From Trematomus loennbergii (lineage: Eukaryota > Chordata > Actinopteri > Perciformes > Nototheniidae), in contig JAAOOA010001129.1 of assembly GCA_012861695.1 (NCBI GenBank), positions 62,001-126,000 of the forward strand: a stretch of 64,000 nucleotides of DNA. Reading direction: 5' to 3'. The position numbers and the translations under genes are program-made. The first letter of the stretch is position 1. Each line of letters starts with the position of its first letter. Below are positions 11,931 through 42,909 of the stretch, piece after piece. The notes beneath the pieces were generated by a model that saw only the letters and a program-made list of their open reading frames with translations, was not told the DNA's origin and made no database searches.

Positions 11931-12303
11931 CATGTCAAGAGGAAACAAAATAAGTAAATATACTACAAACATCAAGAAACATGAACATAAAATAGATAAA
12001 TGACCATAAAAATATGTACAATAGAGCGGTGCAGTGATGATGTGTTTATGAAGGCCGCTGGTGAAGCATCACAAGGGCTCCCTCGACAAAAAGCCATGGC
12101 ATTTTTCCATTTATGTTTATGATGCTTTGTTGACACCATTTGTTCAGCAGGATAATCTTCACATGTTGACACCACATTGTGATTTTTAAAGTGAAAATGC
12201 AACCGCCAGAAATAAAAAGCTACAGTAACAGCTAAATCCAGGTTGAATGGCTACACATCACCACTGCTAAGCTAAAGGCGGCTAATGTTTGATGATGTTT
12301 AGT

Positions 12304-12632
12304 TGAATTGGGAGGGATGAAACCCTCTTTAATGGTCACACATGCAGAGCACACAGCACACACAGTGACATGTGGCCTCTGCTTTTAACCCATCTTAGTA
12401 CTAGGAGTCTAGTAGGAGCAGTGGGCAGCTATTGTACAGCACCCGGGGAGCAATGGGAGTGAGGGGGGTGGGGGGTGTCCGGTGCCTTGCTCAAGGGCAC
12501 CACGGCAGGGCAGGAGGTGAACTGGGACCTCTCCAAGTAGCAGTCCACACTCCATATTTAGGTTTGCTTGGGACTTGAACCGGTGACCCTACGGCTCACA
12601 GTCCAAGCCCCTACTGACTGAGCCACTGCCGG
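12304..12632 (-). mobile_element. tRNA-derived SINE, copy 1
   Basis: Read on the minus strand, the head has pol III boxes: TGGCTCAGTCAGTAGG (A box-like) and GGTTCAAGTCCC (B box) about 40 bp apart. The body reads TTGAGCAAGGCACCGGACAC and the tail ends in TTCATCCCTCCCAATTC. The same layout occurs on + at 17672-18050. The head is tRNA-like but is part of a SINE, not a tRNA gene. Confidence 0.85.
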
Positions 12633-12799
12633 ATCTATTGTATTATTTAGAGACACGTGTTAGCAACCACCGTTTTAAAGACAGGTAAGAGCTTCAGGCG
12701 CTCACTTTTGGTGGTTATCATATTTATTGTGACACAACTTGAACATCTTGTAAGCTTGTATTAGACCCTTTTTTGGTCTGAATAAAAAAAAAACATTAA

Positions 12800-13179
12800 A
12801 GGTGGGGTAGGTAAGTTTGAGAAACCGGCTCGAGATACACTTTTTGTTATATTCCATGGAATGCGCTTAACATCCCGATAGCAATGAATATCTTAAGTGC
12901 TTTGACAAAAAATCCATAAAAAAATGTCATCTGTGGAAGCCGTAATACTGTAAAAAGTACGACCAATCATTTTAGCCGCCCGGCTAAAATAACTGGATGG
13001 CCTACCTGCCTGTCAGCCTTCCATCTGTGCACAAACTTATCTCGTGCCCTCATTGGTCATGTGCGCGTTCGTGTGTGTTGGAGGAGGGGCTCTATAAGGA
13101 AGTGACAGATTTTCTCCGGTTGTGTATTTTCAAATTCTAGCGATCTCGAGCCGGTTTCTCAAACTTACCTACCCCACCT
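12800..13179. mobile_element. TTAA-flanked MITE with 35-bp perfect inverted termini
   Basis: AGGTGGGGTAGGTAAGTTTG at the left and its exact complement at the right continue as perfect inverted repeats through AGAAACCGGCTCGAG. TTAA stands on both sides (12796-12799 and 13180-13183), as for piggyBac- or Kolobok-type insertion. It has no coding capacity. Other copies: 8801-9463 (dimer) and 28259-28599. Confidence 0.82.
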
Positions 13180-14168
13180 TTAACTTGGAGATAAGTTAGC
13201 CCAAAAGTGCTAAATGCTATCTCATTTCCAAGTTACTCTGTATAGCTGTACTTTTTTTGTACTTTAGTATAACTTCCCCTCACTATTAAATACACTTCTA
13301 CATAAACAGTACTAGCATGGACACGTAGCGTGAGTATGTTTTTTCAGACCTGCTTTAAGTATTTAGCTTTAAGTAAATATGTACCTGTTTGTACAGTAGT
13401 GAGCATACAGATTAAAGTTTGTAAAAGGATGTTTATATAGTTTTACTTTTGCTCCCATTTACTTAAATTCATCGTAACTTTTCTCTGTTTTGGATTCTTG
13501 GTTTGCCATGGAGGAATGTGAGGAAATTAAAGCTTATCTCAAGCATTCAAAGTTACATGGGTGGGTTAATGACATACAAATAATAAGTGTTTCTTCAAGC
13601 ATGTGGCTTCACATGATCTCCTGTCTGTACTGTATACGGTTTCGTTTCTGCAGGATGTGTACACACTGACGTCATCCTTGTGTGCATAAGATTTTATATA
13701 AACAGTCGTGTTTCTCACCACCATAAATTACATTTATTCAAGTGCGGTACTTAAGTACAATTTTGAGGTACTTGTACTTTACCTGAGTATTCTAATTTCA
13801 TGCTTCTTTATACTTCTACTCCACAACATTTTAGAAGCCAATATGGAACTTTTTACTCCACTACATTTATTCGTCAGCTTTTGTCACTAGTTACTTTTTA
13901 GGTTTAGATGATTAACTAATACAAAATAAAAATTAATTATTAAATACACTTTGACATATATTTATAGGTTAAAATATCAAGCAGCAGTATAAAAAGTTAT
14001 TTAAATACGCTCCACTTTTACCAGCTATGATAAAAACACACCAATAACCCTAAGAGTAACCCAATAACTCAGTATATGAATCTGAAATGAACCATTATAC
14101 TTAAGGAGTACTTTACTTTTGATACTTTAAGTATATTTTATAGCCGATACTTTTGTTCTTTTACTTAA

Positions 14169-15160
14169 AGTGGACCTATCATGCTATATTTAAATTATAT
14201 ATTGTAGGGCCATACCTATATAAGGTATATTTATACGTTTCTGTTTTAAAAATACCAAACAGATCATGCATTTTAGCCATGCCTCATTTCGCTCTATTTG
14301 CTGTTCTCCAGCCCTGTTTTTGCAGGGGGCTGATTCTGTGAGCTGCAGCTGAACACGCCCCCCTGCAGGAGAGGGGAGCCGCTCTGATCAAGTCAGAAGA
14401 GCGGGAGAAAAATAGATCTCCGTCCTCTGTGTTTTATTATAGCCTATTATTATTATATAGAGTCGTTATTCATTTGTTTTAAAGCTCAATAAATAACAAA
14501 GAAGACCTTTGACCGGCACTTTTCTAATTTTGTCCAGAAGATTTAAACTTTAACGGACATCTTGACCGGCGAAAGAAACCTAACTGAAACTCTGCCGCAC
14601 GGTCCCCTCGTTCCTTGGAAGAGGCGGAGAGGTGGGTGTTTGTCATCTGCTGGTGGACTAACCGGAGAGAATTACAGTGCTTGCCTCGACGGGGAGGGAT
14701 TGCATTGAATTAAAGCAGCAGGAGCAAACGCTTGCCTCGGGCAGGGAGAAAAAAAGCCACAGCGGAGAATAAACAGAAGGGTAACCATGGTAACCATGCG
14801 CCGAAGTCTTCTTCGCTGCTTTTGTGGCAGACTACAGCGCCACTTACAGGCCTGGCATATGTACTACAGCGTCTCCAGCGCTTTCGAGCGGCAATGGCCG
14901 GCCGTGGCCCAACCCCACATTCCCCTGATAGGTGGAGAGTTGGCCCAATAGCCGTAGCGCCACCGTCCTGACGTCAGGACAGTGTTCAAATCTGGATCAG
15001 TCTGTATCAGATCCGTTGCAGCCCCTTTTTTAGAGATTTGGGTATGGAGGAAAATAGAGAGGGTTGTGTTTTCTGACACTTGGTGAGTTCCCTGGAACAC
15101 CGGGGACACATATTCATGTATAAAGACGTACAAAAGTGCATTTTGCATGATAGGTCCCCT
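14169..15160. mobile_element. TTAA-flanked MITE (GGACCTATCATG family)
   Basis: AGTGGACCTATCATGC and GCATGATAGGTCCCCT are inverted termini, with TTAA at 14165-14168 and 15161-15164; removing the element restores the host text CTTTTACTTAAGTAAAG. The 992-bp interior is composite: 14500-14593 resembles the 58608-59492 element in reverse and 14743-14880 resembles 59500-59660 in reverse. No intact frame. Confidence 0.8.
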
Positions 15161-15210
15161 TTAAGTAAAGTTTTCAATGCAGGACTACGGTGGCCCTGAA
15201 GTGCAAGTCA

Positions 15211-15480
15211 AAACAGCATTTCAGGAAACACCACAGCATTTCACAAAACGCCACAGCATTTCACAAAACGCCACAGCATTTGAGAAAACGCCACAGCATT
15301 TCACAAAACGCCACAGCATTTGAGAAAACGCCACAGCATTTCACAAAACGCCACAGCATTTCACAAACGCTACAGCATTTCACAAAACGCTACAGCATTT
15401 CACAAAACTACAGCATTTCACAAAACTACAGCATTTCACAAAACGCCACAGCATTTCAGAAAACACCACAGCATTTCAAC
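15211..15480 (+). repeat. 20-bp tandem array, left arm
   Basis: About 14 units of CACAGCATTTCACAAAACGC; variants replace TCACA by TGAGA and a few units lose 1-2 bp. The last unit runs into AACTTATACGGAAAGG, which is mirrored at 16680. Confidence 0.92.
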
Positions 15481-16689
15481 TTATACGGAAAGGGTATTCC
15501 AAGTTTAGGGAGAACACTTCTTGTTTGTGATTGGACAGAGCCAGCCGAGAAGCACTGCTGTGATTGGTTGTTTTTGCTGCAGTCAAGAAATGATGCTTCG
15601 TGATGGTCAGCACCCGACAGCGCAACATGTCCCGAAACATCAGCCGTTAGCTGTTAGCACACACTCAGAGCTCACAGCTCCTCATATCTGTTCAGAAACT
15701 GGACAAAAGTTAAACATGAACAAAATACAGACTGTCTATGTCATGGTGAATACAGTCACTGCTTTATTTATGTCTATATGCCGTTGTTGTGAGTTTGGAC
15801 GGAGCAGCTACACGTTGGTTTATCCTGATCGATCCGATCTCCATTCAGAAAACATTTAAAAAGGTTTTTCATCTGCCGTCTTGTCTGCAGACTTGTCACA
15901 GCATTAATTCATCATTTTTACTAACCGGTATCAGTATGTAGTTACTTAGGCATCATTTTGAAACGTGTATTACAATTAAATCACGGTAAATATGTTCATT
16001 TTGTTGTAGTTGGTATCTACCAAAGTATTTGCATGGATATAAGCCCCGCCCCTCTCCTGCGCATCTTGTTTGAATGACACAGCTGACAGCCGCGGTGAAA
16101 CCTGAAACTCGAGCGATTAGAGCGATGCGAATATTCGGGGCTTATATCCATGTAAATACTATGGTAGACTACAACAAAATGAACATATTTTACCGTGATT
16201 TTATTGTAATACACGTTTCAAAATGATGCCGAAGTAACACATACTGATAGCCTACCAGTTAGCAAAAACCATGAATTAATGCTGTGACAAGTCTGCAGAC
16301 AAGACGGCAGGCGAAAAACATTTTTAAATGTTTTCTGGAGAATCGGATCGATCAGGATAAACTAACCTGTAGCTGCTCCGTCCAACAACGTCATACAGGC
16401 ATAAATAAAGCAGTGACTGTATTCACCATGACACAGACAGTCTGTATTTTGTTCATGTTTAACTTTTGTCCAGTTTCTGAACAGATATGAGGAGCTGTGA
16501 GCTCTGTGTGCTAACAGCTAATGGCTGATGTTTCGGGACATGTTGCGCTGTCGGGTGCTGACCAATCACGAAGCATAATTTCTTGACTGGCAGCAAAAAC
16601 AACCAATCACAGCAGTGCTTCTCTGGCTGGCTCTGTCCAATCACAAACAAGAAGTGTTCTCCCTAAACTTGGAAAATCCTTTCCGTATA

Positions 16690-17065
16690 AGTTGAAATGC
16701 TGTGGTGTTTTCTGAAATGCAGTGGCGTTTTGTGAAATGCTGTGGTGTTTTGTGAAATGCTGTGGTGTTTTGTGAAATGCTGTGGTGTTTTGTGAAATGC
16801 TGTGGTGTTTTGTGAAATGCTGTGGTGTTTTGTGAAATGCTGTGGTGTTTTGTGAAATGCTGTGGTGTTTTGTGAAATGCTGTGGTGTTTTGTGAAATGC
16901 TGTGGTGTTTTGTGAAATGCTGTGGCATTTTCTGAAATGCTGTATCGTTTTCTGAAATGCTGTGCTGTTTTCTGAAAATGCTGTAGCGTTTCCTGAAATG
17001 CTGTGGTGTTTTGTGAAATGCTGTGGTTTTCCTGAAATGCTGTAGCGTTTCCTGTAATGCTGTTT
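16690..17065 (-). repeat. 20-bp tandem array, right arm
   Basis: About 19 units of TGTGGTGTTTTGTGAAATGC, the complement of the left array with a T in place of the left array's C at one site. The central eight or nine units are identical, pointing to recent homogenisation or expansion. Confidence 0.92.
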
Positions 17066-17291
17066 TGACTTGCACTTCAGGGCCACCGTACAGGACTTTA
17101 ATTTGTGGAAAAATATTGCTACTTTACTTAAAACATCTGAGTAGTACTTCCACCACGGCCTCTGAGGCGAGGAATCCTAACACTCAGAAACATTATGAGA
17201 CGTGGAGGAGGGCGTGGCATGCCTTCAGGGTCTGTGCACGAGACAGTGCGTCAATATTTATCACGGTCTCTGTGCTGGTGTCTGCACAGAT

Positions 17292-18513
17292 CAGAGGTGG
17301 GAGAAGTACTCAGATCTTGTATTTCAGTAAAAGTGGAAGTACTCGGATCTTGTACTTGAGTAAAAGTACCAGAGTGTAGGAATAGATGAGAGTAACACCT
17401 ACGTCACTTCCGGGCAAAAAATTACGGCCCCGCCAACTTTTAGGGGAAACAACGCTGTCATTTGAATGGTGGTCAATACAAATTCTGAAGTTTTTTGCCA
17501 ATCCGATCAGAAATTTAAGAAAACCGTGGATTTTTGGATCTTCAAAGAGCCCGATTACGATGGCCAGTCAGGCAAACATTACATTAAATCATTTGAAATC
17601 GACAATCGGCTCGATATATGGTTCTCCTGCCCTGCAGTGGTGCCCTTGAGCAAGGCACCGGACACCCCCTTCCGGCAGTGGCTCAGTCAGTAGGGGCTTG
17701 GACTGTGAGCCCTAGGGTCGCCGGTTCAAGTCCCCGAACAGACCTAAATATGGAGTGTAGACTGCTACTTGGAGAGGTCCCAGTTCACCTCCTGCCCTGC
17801 CGTGGTGCCCTTGAGCAAGGCACCGGACACCCCCCACCCCCTCACTCCCATTGCTCCCCGGGCGCTGCCCACTAGCTGCCCACTAGCTGCCCACTAGCTG
17901 CCCACTAGCTGCCCACTAGCTGCCCACTGCTCCTGGTACTAGACTCCTAGTACTAAGATGGGTTAAAAGCAGAGAACACATTTCACTGTTTGCTGTATGC
18001 TCTGCATGTGTGACCATTACAGATAGTTTCATCCCTCCCAATTCAAGTCCTGCATTCAAAATGTTACTCAGTAAAAGTAGAAAAATATTAGCATCATCAG
18101 AATATACTTGAAGTACCAAAAGTAAAATTAGTCATTGTGCAGATTGGTCCATTTCAGAATAATATATATAATATGTTTTATAATGATTGATCATGAAAGT
18201 GTTCTCAAAGCTGGTAAAGGTGCAGCTAGTTTGAATGACTTTGTATACTACAGAGTAGCTTGTGGATTTACTCCAGGTGGAACTAAAGTCTGATTTAACA
18301 CTTGATTATATTTCACATCATTCATCCAAATCTGTAAAGTAACTAAAGGGATTAAATACATGTAGTGGAGTACAAGTACACCATTTACCTCTGAACTGTA
18401 GTGGAGTGGAAGTACAGAGTAGCAGAACATTGAAATCCTCAAGTAAAGTACAAGCACCTTAAAATTGTACTTTACAGGATTTGAGTAAATCTACTAGTTA
18501 CTCTACACCCCTG
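17292..18513 (-). mobile_element. AAGTA-rich hAT-like element, copy B, holding a SINE
   Basis: Starts CAGAGGTGGGAGAAGTACTC and ends TTACTCTACACCCCTG, roughly inverted. Flanks GCACAGAT (17284-17291) and GCAGAGAT (18514-18521) match at 7 of 8 bases, as expected for an old hAT duplication. Relative to 43410-43949 it lies in the opposite orientation and has gained a 240-bp segment of unknown origin (about 17382-17624) and a SINE. Confidence 0.75.
17626..18050 (+). mobile_element. tRNA-derived SINE, copy 2, with partial tandem duplication
   Basis: The full unit starts at 17672 with CGGCAGTGGCTCAGTCAG and has the B box GGTTCAAGTCCC. It is preceded at 17626-17668 by a second partial SINE body (GTGGTGCCCTTGAGCAAGGC). 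Inside, an 11-bp unit CTAGCTGCCCA is repeated five times (about 17870-17927), an expansion absent from copy 1. Confidence 0.82.
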
Positions 18514-18882
18514 GCAGAGATGAATCTGGAGGGCTAATCTGGTTTATTAAACAGCCATAGTGCCACTGTTTCCTGTTTCCATTGGCTCTGCATGCAGGAC
18601 ATTTAAATGAAGGGAGGCACATTTTCCTTATTTTTCCAGAGCCTTGGCAGACAAACAGCACACTGTTGATTCATGAAGAAACTCTGCTCAGTGGACTTTG
18701 TCCTCCCTACCTGAACACGTAGGAACCTGCACATTAAACCACAAGCAGTCAAGTTCAAGTTCACACTGCACTAAAGGGAAGACTTACAAATGGAAAGGGA
18801 ACGCATCAACAGTTAATTTCTTAGAGGAAATCCTTTTTAAGTGCAAACACAAGCATCCTTATTATCATTGCTGCTCCTGTCG

Positions 18883-19040
18883 ACCAATCAGAGCCCTCTC
18901 TCCTCCTCAGACAGACCCACCCCCTCTCTTCTCCTCCTCCTGCTTCTTTACTACACATTAAAACATAAAGACACTCACTCCCACACTAACCTCCATCCGA
19001 CTGTGTGCTTCTCTCTCCTGTCTGATTCTTTTCGCAAACG
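18883..19040 (+). promoter_or_regulatory. scinla/scinlb: Likely promoter and non-coding exon 1 of the gelsolin-family gene
   Basis: A CCAAT box in good context (ACCAATCAG, 18883) is followed by pyrimidine-rich text, an AT-rich ACATTAAAACATAAAG at 18954 that could stand in for a TATA box, and a consensus donor CAAACG|GTGAG at 19040/19041. The first coding exon begins after an acceptor at 21213, seven bases before its ATG, so a separate upstream 5' UTR exon is required; this is the best candidate. The transcription start is not determined. Confidence 0.5.
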
Positions 19041-19999
19041 GTGAGTTTTTCCACTCGACTTGCACTCGCACCTTGTTTTCCTTGACTTTGATTAATCGCA
19101 CGCGCTTTAGTAAACGTGCAGAGTTGTGTAGATCGAGTTGATTTGATGTGTTTTGTGCACGATTCAGTTCAGGATTTAAAAAACAAGTTCGGAAGGATTT
19201 CTCCAGATGTGTAAAAGTTTCCGTTCATTTCTCTCCTCTGAGTCACAGCAGCTGGAGAAAGCTGCCGGACACAGAGGAGGCAGAACCAATCCGTTTATCG
19301 TGGAAACATTAGTTATGGAGTTATTGCATTGCTTTTTATGATGACATCAATGTATTTTTTATTAACTGTAAGTGAGACAGCGTAAAATCCTGCAACAGAA
19401 GTGCAGGAAGTACTTGTTTGGATGTTATGTAATAGTGAAAAAAATATAAAAGCAGTCAAATACTACTTTTACAATTATTGTAGTCCTTTTTTCTTTTGGA
19501 GGAAGTGACATTTTGTGTCATGTTGAAATAGTGATTGTAGTGTATTCATATCCCCACTCATTCAGTACAAATTAAATGTATACGAAAACAAAATCACTTG
19601 ATAGATTTACTTTTTTCTTTTTTTGGTAAAAAATGCACTTCTAAAATAATAATAAAAGCAATAATAAATAACAATTAAACAAAAAAAGTACAAGATAACT
19701 TTAATTATGAGCATCAGAAGCAGAACATGTAATACTTTTAATTAAACACAGTCTTCCCTGCAGTATTGAGATCAGTATTAAGATCAGTATGAAGTCACAG
19801 TAGTGTTATTACCGTGTTATAAAGAGTGCATCCTCATCATTGATCTGAGGGTGTGTCCATGATGCAGCATTTATCGATCAGCCTCTTACAGGAAGTGCAC
19901 TGTATTTCCTCTGCACTGAAACATGAGCTGCTCTTTAAACACACATCTGAACACACTCCAGTTAACACAACTCCTCTGGTGGTGTGTGTGTGGATTACC

Positions 20000-20087
<88 letters not shown>

Positions 20088-21213
20088 CACCACAGCGTGC
20101 ACAAAGAGCAGGTGTAGGCTGTAGTTAGTGTGGATCAGAGTGAAGTATGGAGTGTAAACTGTAATAAAGGATTGAGGCGTGGTGTGTCATCTCAGAGGAC
20201 GTCAGTACCCATAATCCTGCTGCCACACTGATTTGTAATCTGGCTCTTGTGTAATCGGGAAACCGGCATAATCCCTCTCTGTTATCCTGATATGAAGTTT
20301 ATTTCTTTCAAATTGAACTTCCTTTGACTTCCAATACCAGACACTGAAGCTGGGCCACGGTATTTATTTATTGAAGCGGAGTTTAGTTCTGTTTTTACGC
20401 CATATCAGCAATAAAACTCAAGATATGGGAGTAAGGAAACCAGGCCAAGTCTGTGGTGCTGATATCTGCGTCTGATTGACAGATGATGGATCTGATGATG
20501 GTTCAAAGTTCCTGCATCAATCAGCTTATGGTTATCTTTACAGACTTTAGTTCAGACCGTTTGGTGGGTTTGCATTCTCTATTTTTAGAAGTGAAGATAT
20601 TATCAAAAGCTTTAGTCTTTCTGGCACTTGTGACAATTAATATGACTTTAAATCGAACAGGAACCAAGAACGTCAAAGCAGTCTTTAGCCTTTTTGTGTG
20701 AAAATCCTGCAATATACAGTAACAAGCTTTTTGGCAATGCATTTTGGAGAATACCTAAGATTTTATACTGTAAAAGAGAATTGAATCCTTCAGGTTATGT
20801 GCAAACTAAAAAGAAAGTGATTTCTACCTGTCACATTCACATGTCTATTGCACTTCACCCAAATGACTAATGCATGTGAACGTACTAATGTGACAGCTGC
20901 AGCCATACACAGGTTTAAACTAGTTTGCCTGGTTCAGTCTATACACTGAAAGCCAAATATGGTGATTGCTTCCTATCACATAACCCATGTATTTATAACC
21001 ACCGCAGGTCGGTGTTTTAGCTGCTGCATTCAGTTCAGGAAACACATCTTGATGAAAAAATTACTTCCTCTCATTTTGTTATTTTAATTGTTGGCCGCAT
21101 CCTGTTCAGTTCAGGGTTTTGCAAGGCAAAAATATTAAAATCCCTCCCTGCTCTTTCCATCTTCCTCTAGCCTCCACATTGACTCTCTTCCTTCTTCTTC
21201 TCCCTCTCCTCAG
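19041..21213 (+). other. Intron 1 of the gelsolin-family gene
   Basis: Donor GTGAG at 19041, acceptor TCTCCTCAG ending 21213 after a long pyrimidine tract. It contains a GT microsatellite at 19999-20085. I see no other gene. Confidence 0.5.
19999..20085. repeat. (GT)n microsatellite
   Basis: An almost uninterrupted GT run with one TATG interruption near 20024. Open frames in it are artefacts. Confidence 0.95.
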
Positions 21214-21220
21214 AGCCGTC

Positions 21221-40347
<19,127 letters not shown>

Positions 40348-41414
40348 AAACACAAAATTCCCCAAGCTCTTTCCACCTATCTGACTCCTTAGCTGGCTAG
40401 CACGTTCTATTGCCATTTATTTTAACCTCAATCCCTAAGTGCCAAAAACAGAGTTATCATCAGGTTGAATGGCAGCCTCTATATGCCTTGGTCATGTGCA
40501 GAGCATCGGACTTCATAACAGTATCATCAGTATCATCAGTATCACATCAGTAGTCAAATGACTTCCTGTTGCTACATCATTTGTAATTGATAACGTGGTT
40601 TATTGATCTGTTGCACCCTATAGCTAATTTGTATCTAAGCCACTATCAAGAATTAGTCTATTTGCCAGCTTATAGAGTCCTACTGTGAACCCGGAAATGT
40701 TAAGTACAACAAAGTTTTATGTTAGAAATGAAGAGTAAATATAGCCATATAGTAAAATGGCAGTTTTAACCAGAAAGTGACCATATTTTTACTGAGCTGA
40801 TTTTGAAGTATTTTGAGTTGATTTGAAAGTTTTAGGGAACTTAAAACTGCCATATTTGACCCTAAACATTTCTTAAATTGATTCAGCATCCTCAATATGT
40901 CAGAAACCACACCAAAAATGTGCAAATCGGCCGGGCCATTTTTGTACTATTGTCTGCGTATGCTAATGAATGCTAATGAATGCTACTTATGCAAATTGCC
41001 CAACATATGCAAGTTAGCTGACAGTTTCTATGTGCTGGGGACCCGTACTGTACATTTCTATCATATAACTTTGGGGTACTCACACTGCTGGCAAGTAGAC
41101 TAAATAGGAACAATTGGAAAGGAAGTCATTTCAGGGAGCCGGAGATCCTCTGCTTCTCTCTTTCACTTCAGAAGACACAATCATGCTTTCCTTTCAGTCT
41201 GTCTTCAAAGTTTTTTTTTTCATAGACTCCATTACTTTGCGGTGTTTACATGTGTTGTGTTTTATTTGGTACTGAATAGTTGTACACTTGCTAGAAGTTG
41301 CATGTTGCATTGTTTTTAAATCATATCCTGTGCTTGTGAATTTTTAAAAGGCGAACAGCGGCGTTTCCGCTGTCTTTATTACTTGACCCTGAAATGCTCA
41401 ATGGATGGCTTTTA

Positions 41415-41420
41415 AATAAA
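41415..41420 (+). terminator. scinla/scinlb: Poly(A) signal of the gelsolin-family gene
   Basis: AATAAA about 1.07 kb after the stop, followed about 20 nt later by GT/T-rich ATCTGTGTTTTCTATTTG, a suitable downstream element. Cleavage would fall near 41435-41445. Confidence 0.7.
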
Positions 41421-41445
41421 AACTCCCAGTATTTCAAATCTGTGT

Positions 41446-42600
41446 TTTCTATTTGAGTGAATGAGAAAGAATCCTAAGTGTCTACATTCTGCACCAACGC
41501 CATTTGGTCATTTCAGTCAAACCTACAGACTGTCAGAAGGTTTATCAGCTAGCTTTCACTATCCTTCTCTCTCTTCTCTTGGGAAGAGAGAATGGGATTT
41601 GGTTGCAGCTCTCAGCATCTGTCTAAGTAGGAATAAGACATGAAAGCTCGGTTCACAAACACAGGTTGGAAACAGCAGCCAGGAAGGATTACTACCTGGA
41701 AATCTCTATATGTTGATGTGATATCCCAAATTGAGACTTTTGTGATTTGCAGTCTAAATACATTATCCATAATGCAAATTCAGAAGATAGCCAATTAGCC
41801 CAACCTATAAACGAGAAAACTGTTCTTGATGGCTAAATTAGCTTTTAATCATTTACTGATTTCCTTACCAGGCTATGTGCTTGACAAAACACTCAGTAAC
41901 AGTATCTGTAAGACATCCATACTGCAATACCATGTTCCCTGTGTATTTAAAATGGACTTAAAATGATACTCAGGAAGCACAGTTAGCACAACAACACAAT
42001 ATTCAGTCCCTTTTTCCAGTTTTAGGAAGGATTTTAAACATTGAATTGGGTAAGACAACTCAACTCCCCACTGAATGTAAATGTTTTTTCATGAATTTTA
42101 AAGAAAATAGGCTACTTGATAAGCAGATTAGTCATTTATAAGAAATAAAAAATGCAGCATTCAATGACATTAAGGTCAAACTTCATCTGCTGATGAACAT
42201 CATGTCATATATTGGAATCTCTACAGAAAATTGATCTTGCTCCAAATTGGATTCTAAGGGGAAGAGTCAATGTTGAACCTCTTTTTGAACCAATGTGGTC
42301 AAAAGTATTTGCCAGAAAACATTAGATTTACGAAGCGCAGGTCCAGAACAGTTAATAAATTGACTTTGTGGTGAGACTTCTTTGATTCATAATAATACCC
42401 TATTCTGGTGAATGTGTCTTTCATTTTTATTAGCTAAATTCCAAAACTGTAGAATATCCCCATCTGTTTACATTTGTATGTATTTTATTATTTCTTCTTA
42501 GTAACAGATTTCACAAACATCAATTTTGCTCAATAATAGCTGAAGGACAATGTGTTGACGGTTATTGGCACTAAACCTGAGATGGGACTTCTAAACCTTG
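41446..42600. other. Intergenic spacer between the two genes
   Basis: AT-rich, no repeat family, exon or RNA gene recognised. Confidence 0.5.
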
Positions 42601-42909
42601 CTTTAAATAGCCCTGCAGGCTGTACCGCACAACAGGGGCGCTGTTACAGGCATTCAATGACACGGTAACCTGCATTACCAGCCTCTATTGCTATGCGGCG
42701 GCGCTCCACAGATCTCTCCCCCGCTCTAGTGTTGGCTGTTCGGGGATAAAGCTGAGTGCTAGTCGGTCATGTGATTCCTTTTTTTTCCTCCTTCGAAGTT
42801 GAAAGGCAGGAGCAGAGCGGTGGAGGGGGCCCAGCTTGCCTTCCTACTTAACGTGTTTGTCCATTTTTCTCGTTCGGAGTGATATTTGTATCCAAACCTT
42901 TCCTTCACA
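42601..42909 (+). promoter_or_regulatory. wls: Likely wls promoter and 5' UTR
   Basis: The base composition turns GC- and CpG-richer (GCGGCGGCGCTCC near 42695) just upstream of the wls ATG. An E-box CATGTG is at 42768-42773. No TATA box is evident, as expected for a broadly expressed gene. The transcription start is not determined. Confidence 0.5.

Larger units (their letters stand above)
15186..17090. mobile_element. Foldback-type transposon with satellite-bearing arms
   Basis: Two arms of roughly 850-950 bp are inverted copies: 15186-about 16040 and about 16140-17090, with termini TACGGTGGCCCTGAAGTGC. The 6-bp direct repeat CAGGAC lies outside each end (15180-15185, 17091-17096). Each arm has an outer array of a 20-bp unit (CACAGCATTTCACAAAACGC and its complement): about 14 units left (15211-15480), about 19 right (16690-17065). 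The inner arm includes ACAGACTGTCTATGTCATG and GGATATAAGCCCCG. No transposase is visible. Open frames across the arrays are by-products of the 20-bp period. Confidence 0.85.
13715..17156. mobile_element. AAGTA-rich hAT-like element, copy A, with two insertions
   Basis: The left part (13715-14164) has GGTACTTAAGTACAATTTTG and ACTTCTACTCCACAACATTT; the right end (17097-17156) has TTACTTAAAACATCTGAG and a ccaccac terminus. These match the family at 17292-18513 and 43410-43949. The original is interrupted by a TTAA MITE (14169-15160) and by a foldback element (15186-17090). The ends are less clear than in the other two copies. Confidence 0.6.

Noticed and set aside
12570..12632. tRNA gene (A and B boxes)
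   Set aside because: The boxes sit in the head of a repeated SINE with a second copy at 17672; no proper cloverleaf is evident.
15211..17065. CRISPR-like regular repeats
   Set aside because: Units are contiguous, with no unique spacers, in vertebrate DNA; they are satellites in a foldback element.
15190..17086. Long open frames with a periodic His-Phe-Thr-Lys pattern
   Set aside because: They arise because a 20-bp tandem unit lacks stops in several frames; the same repeat is open in more than one frame.
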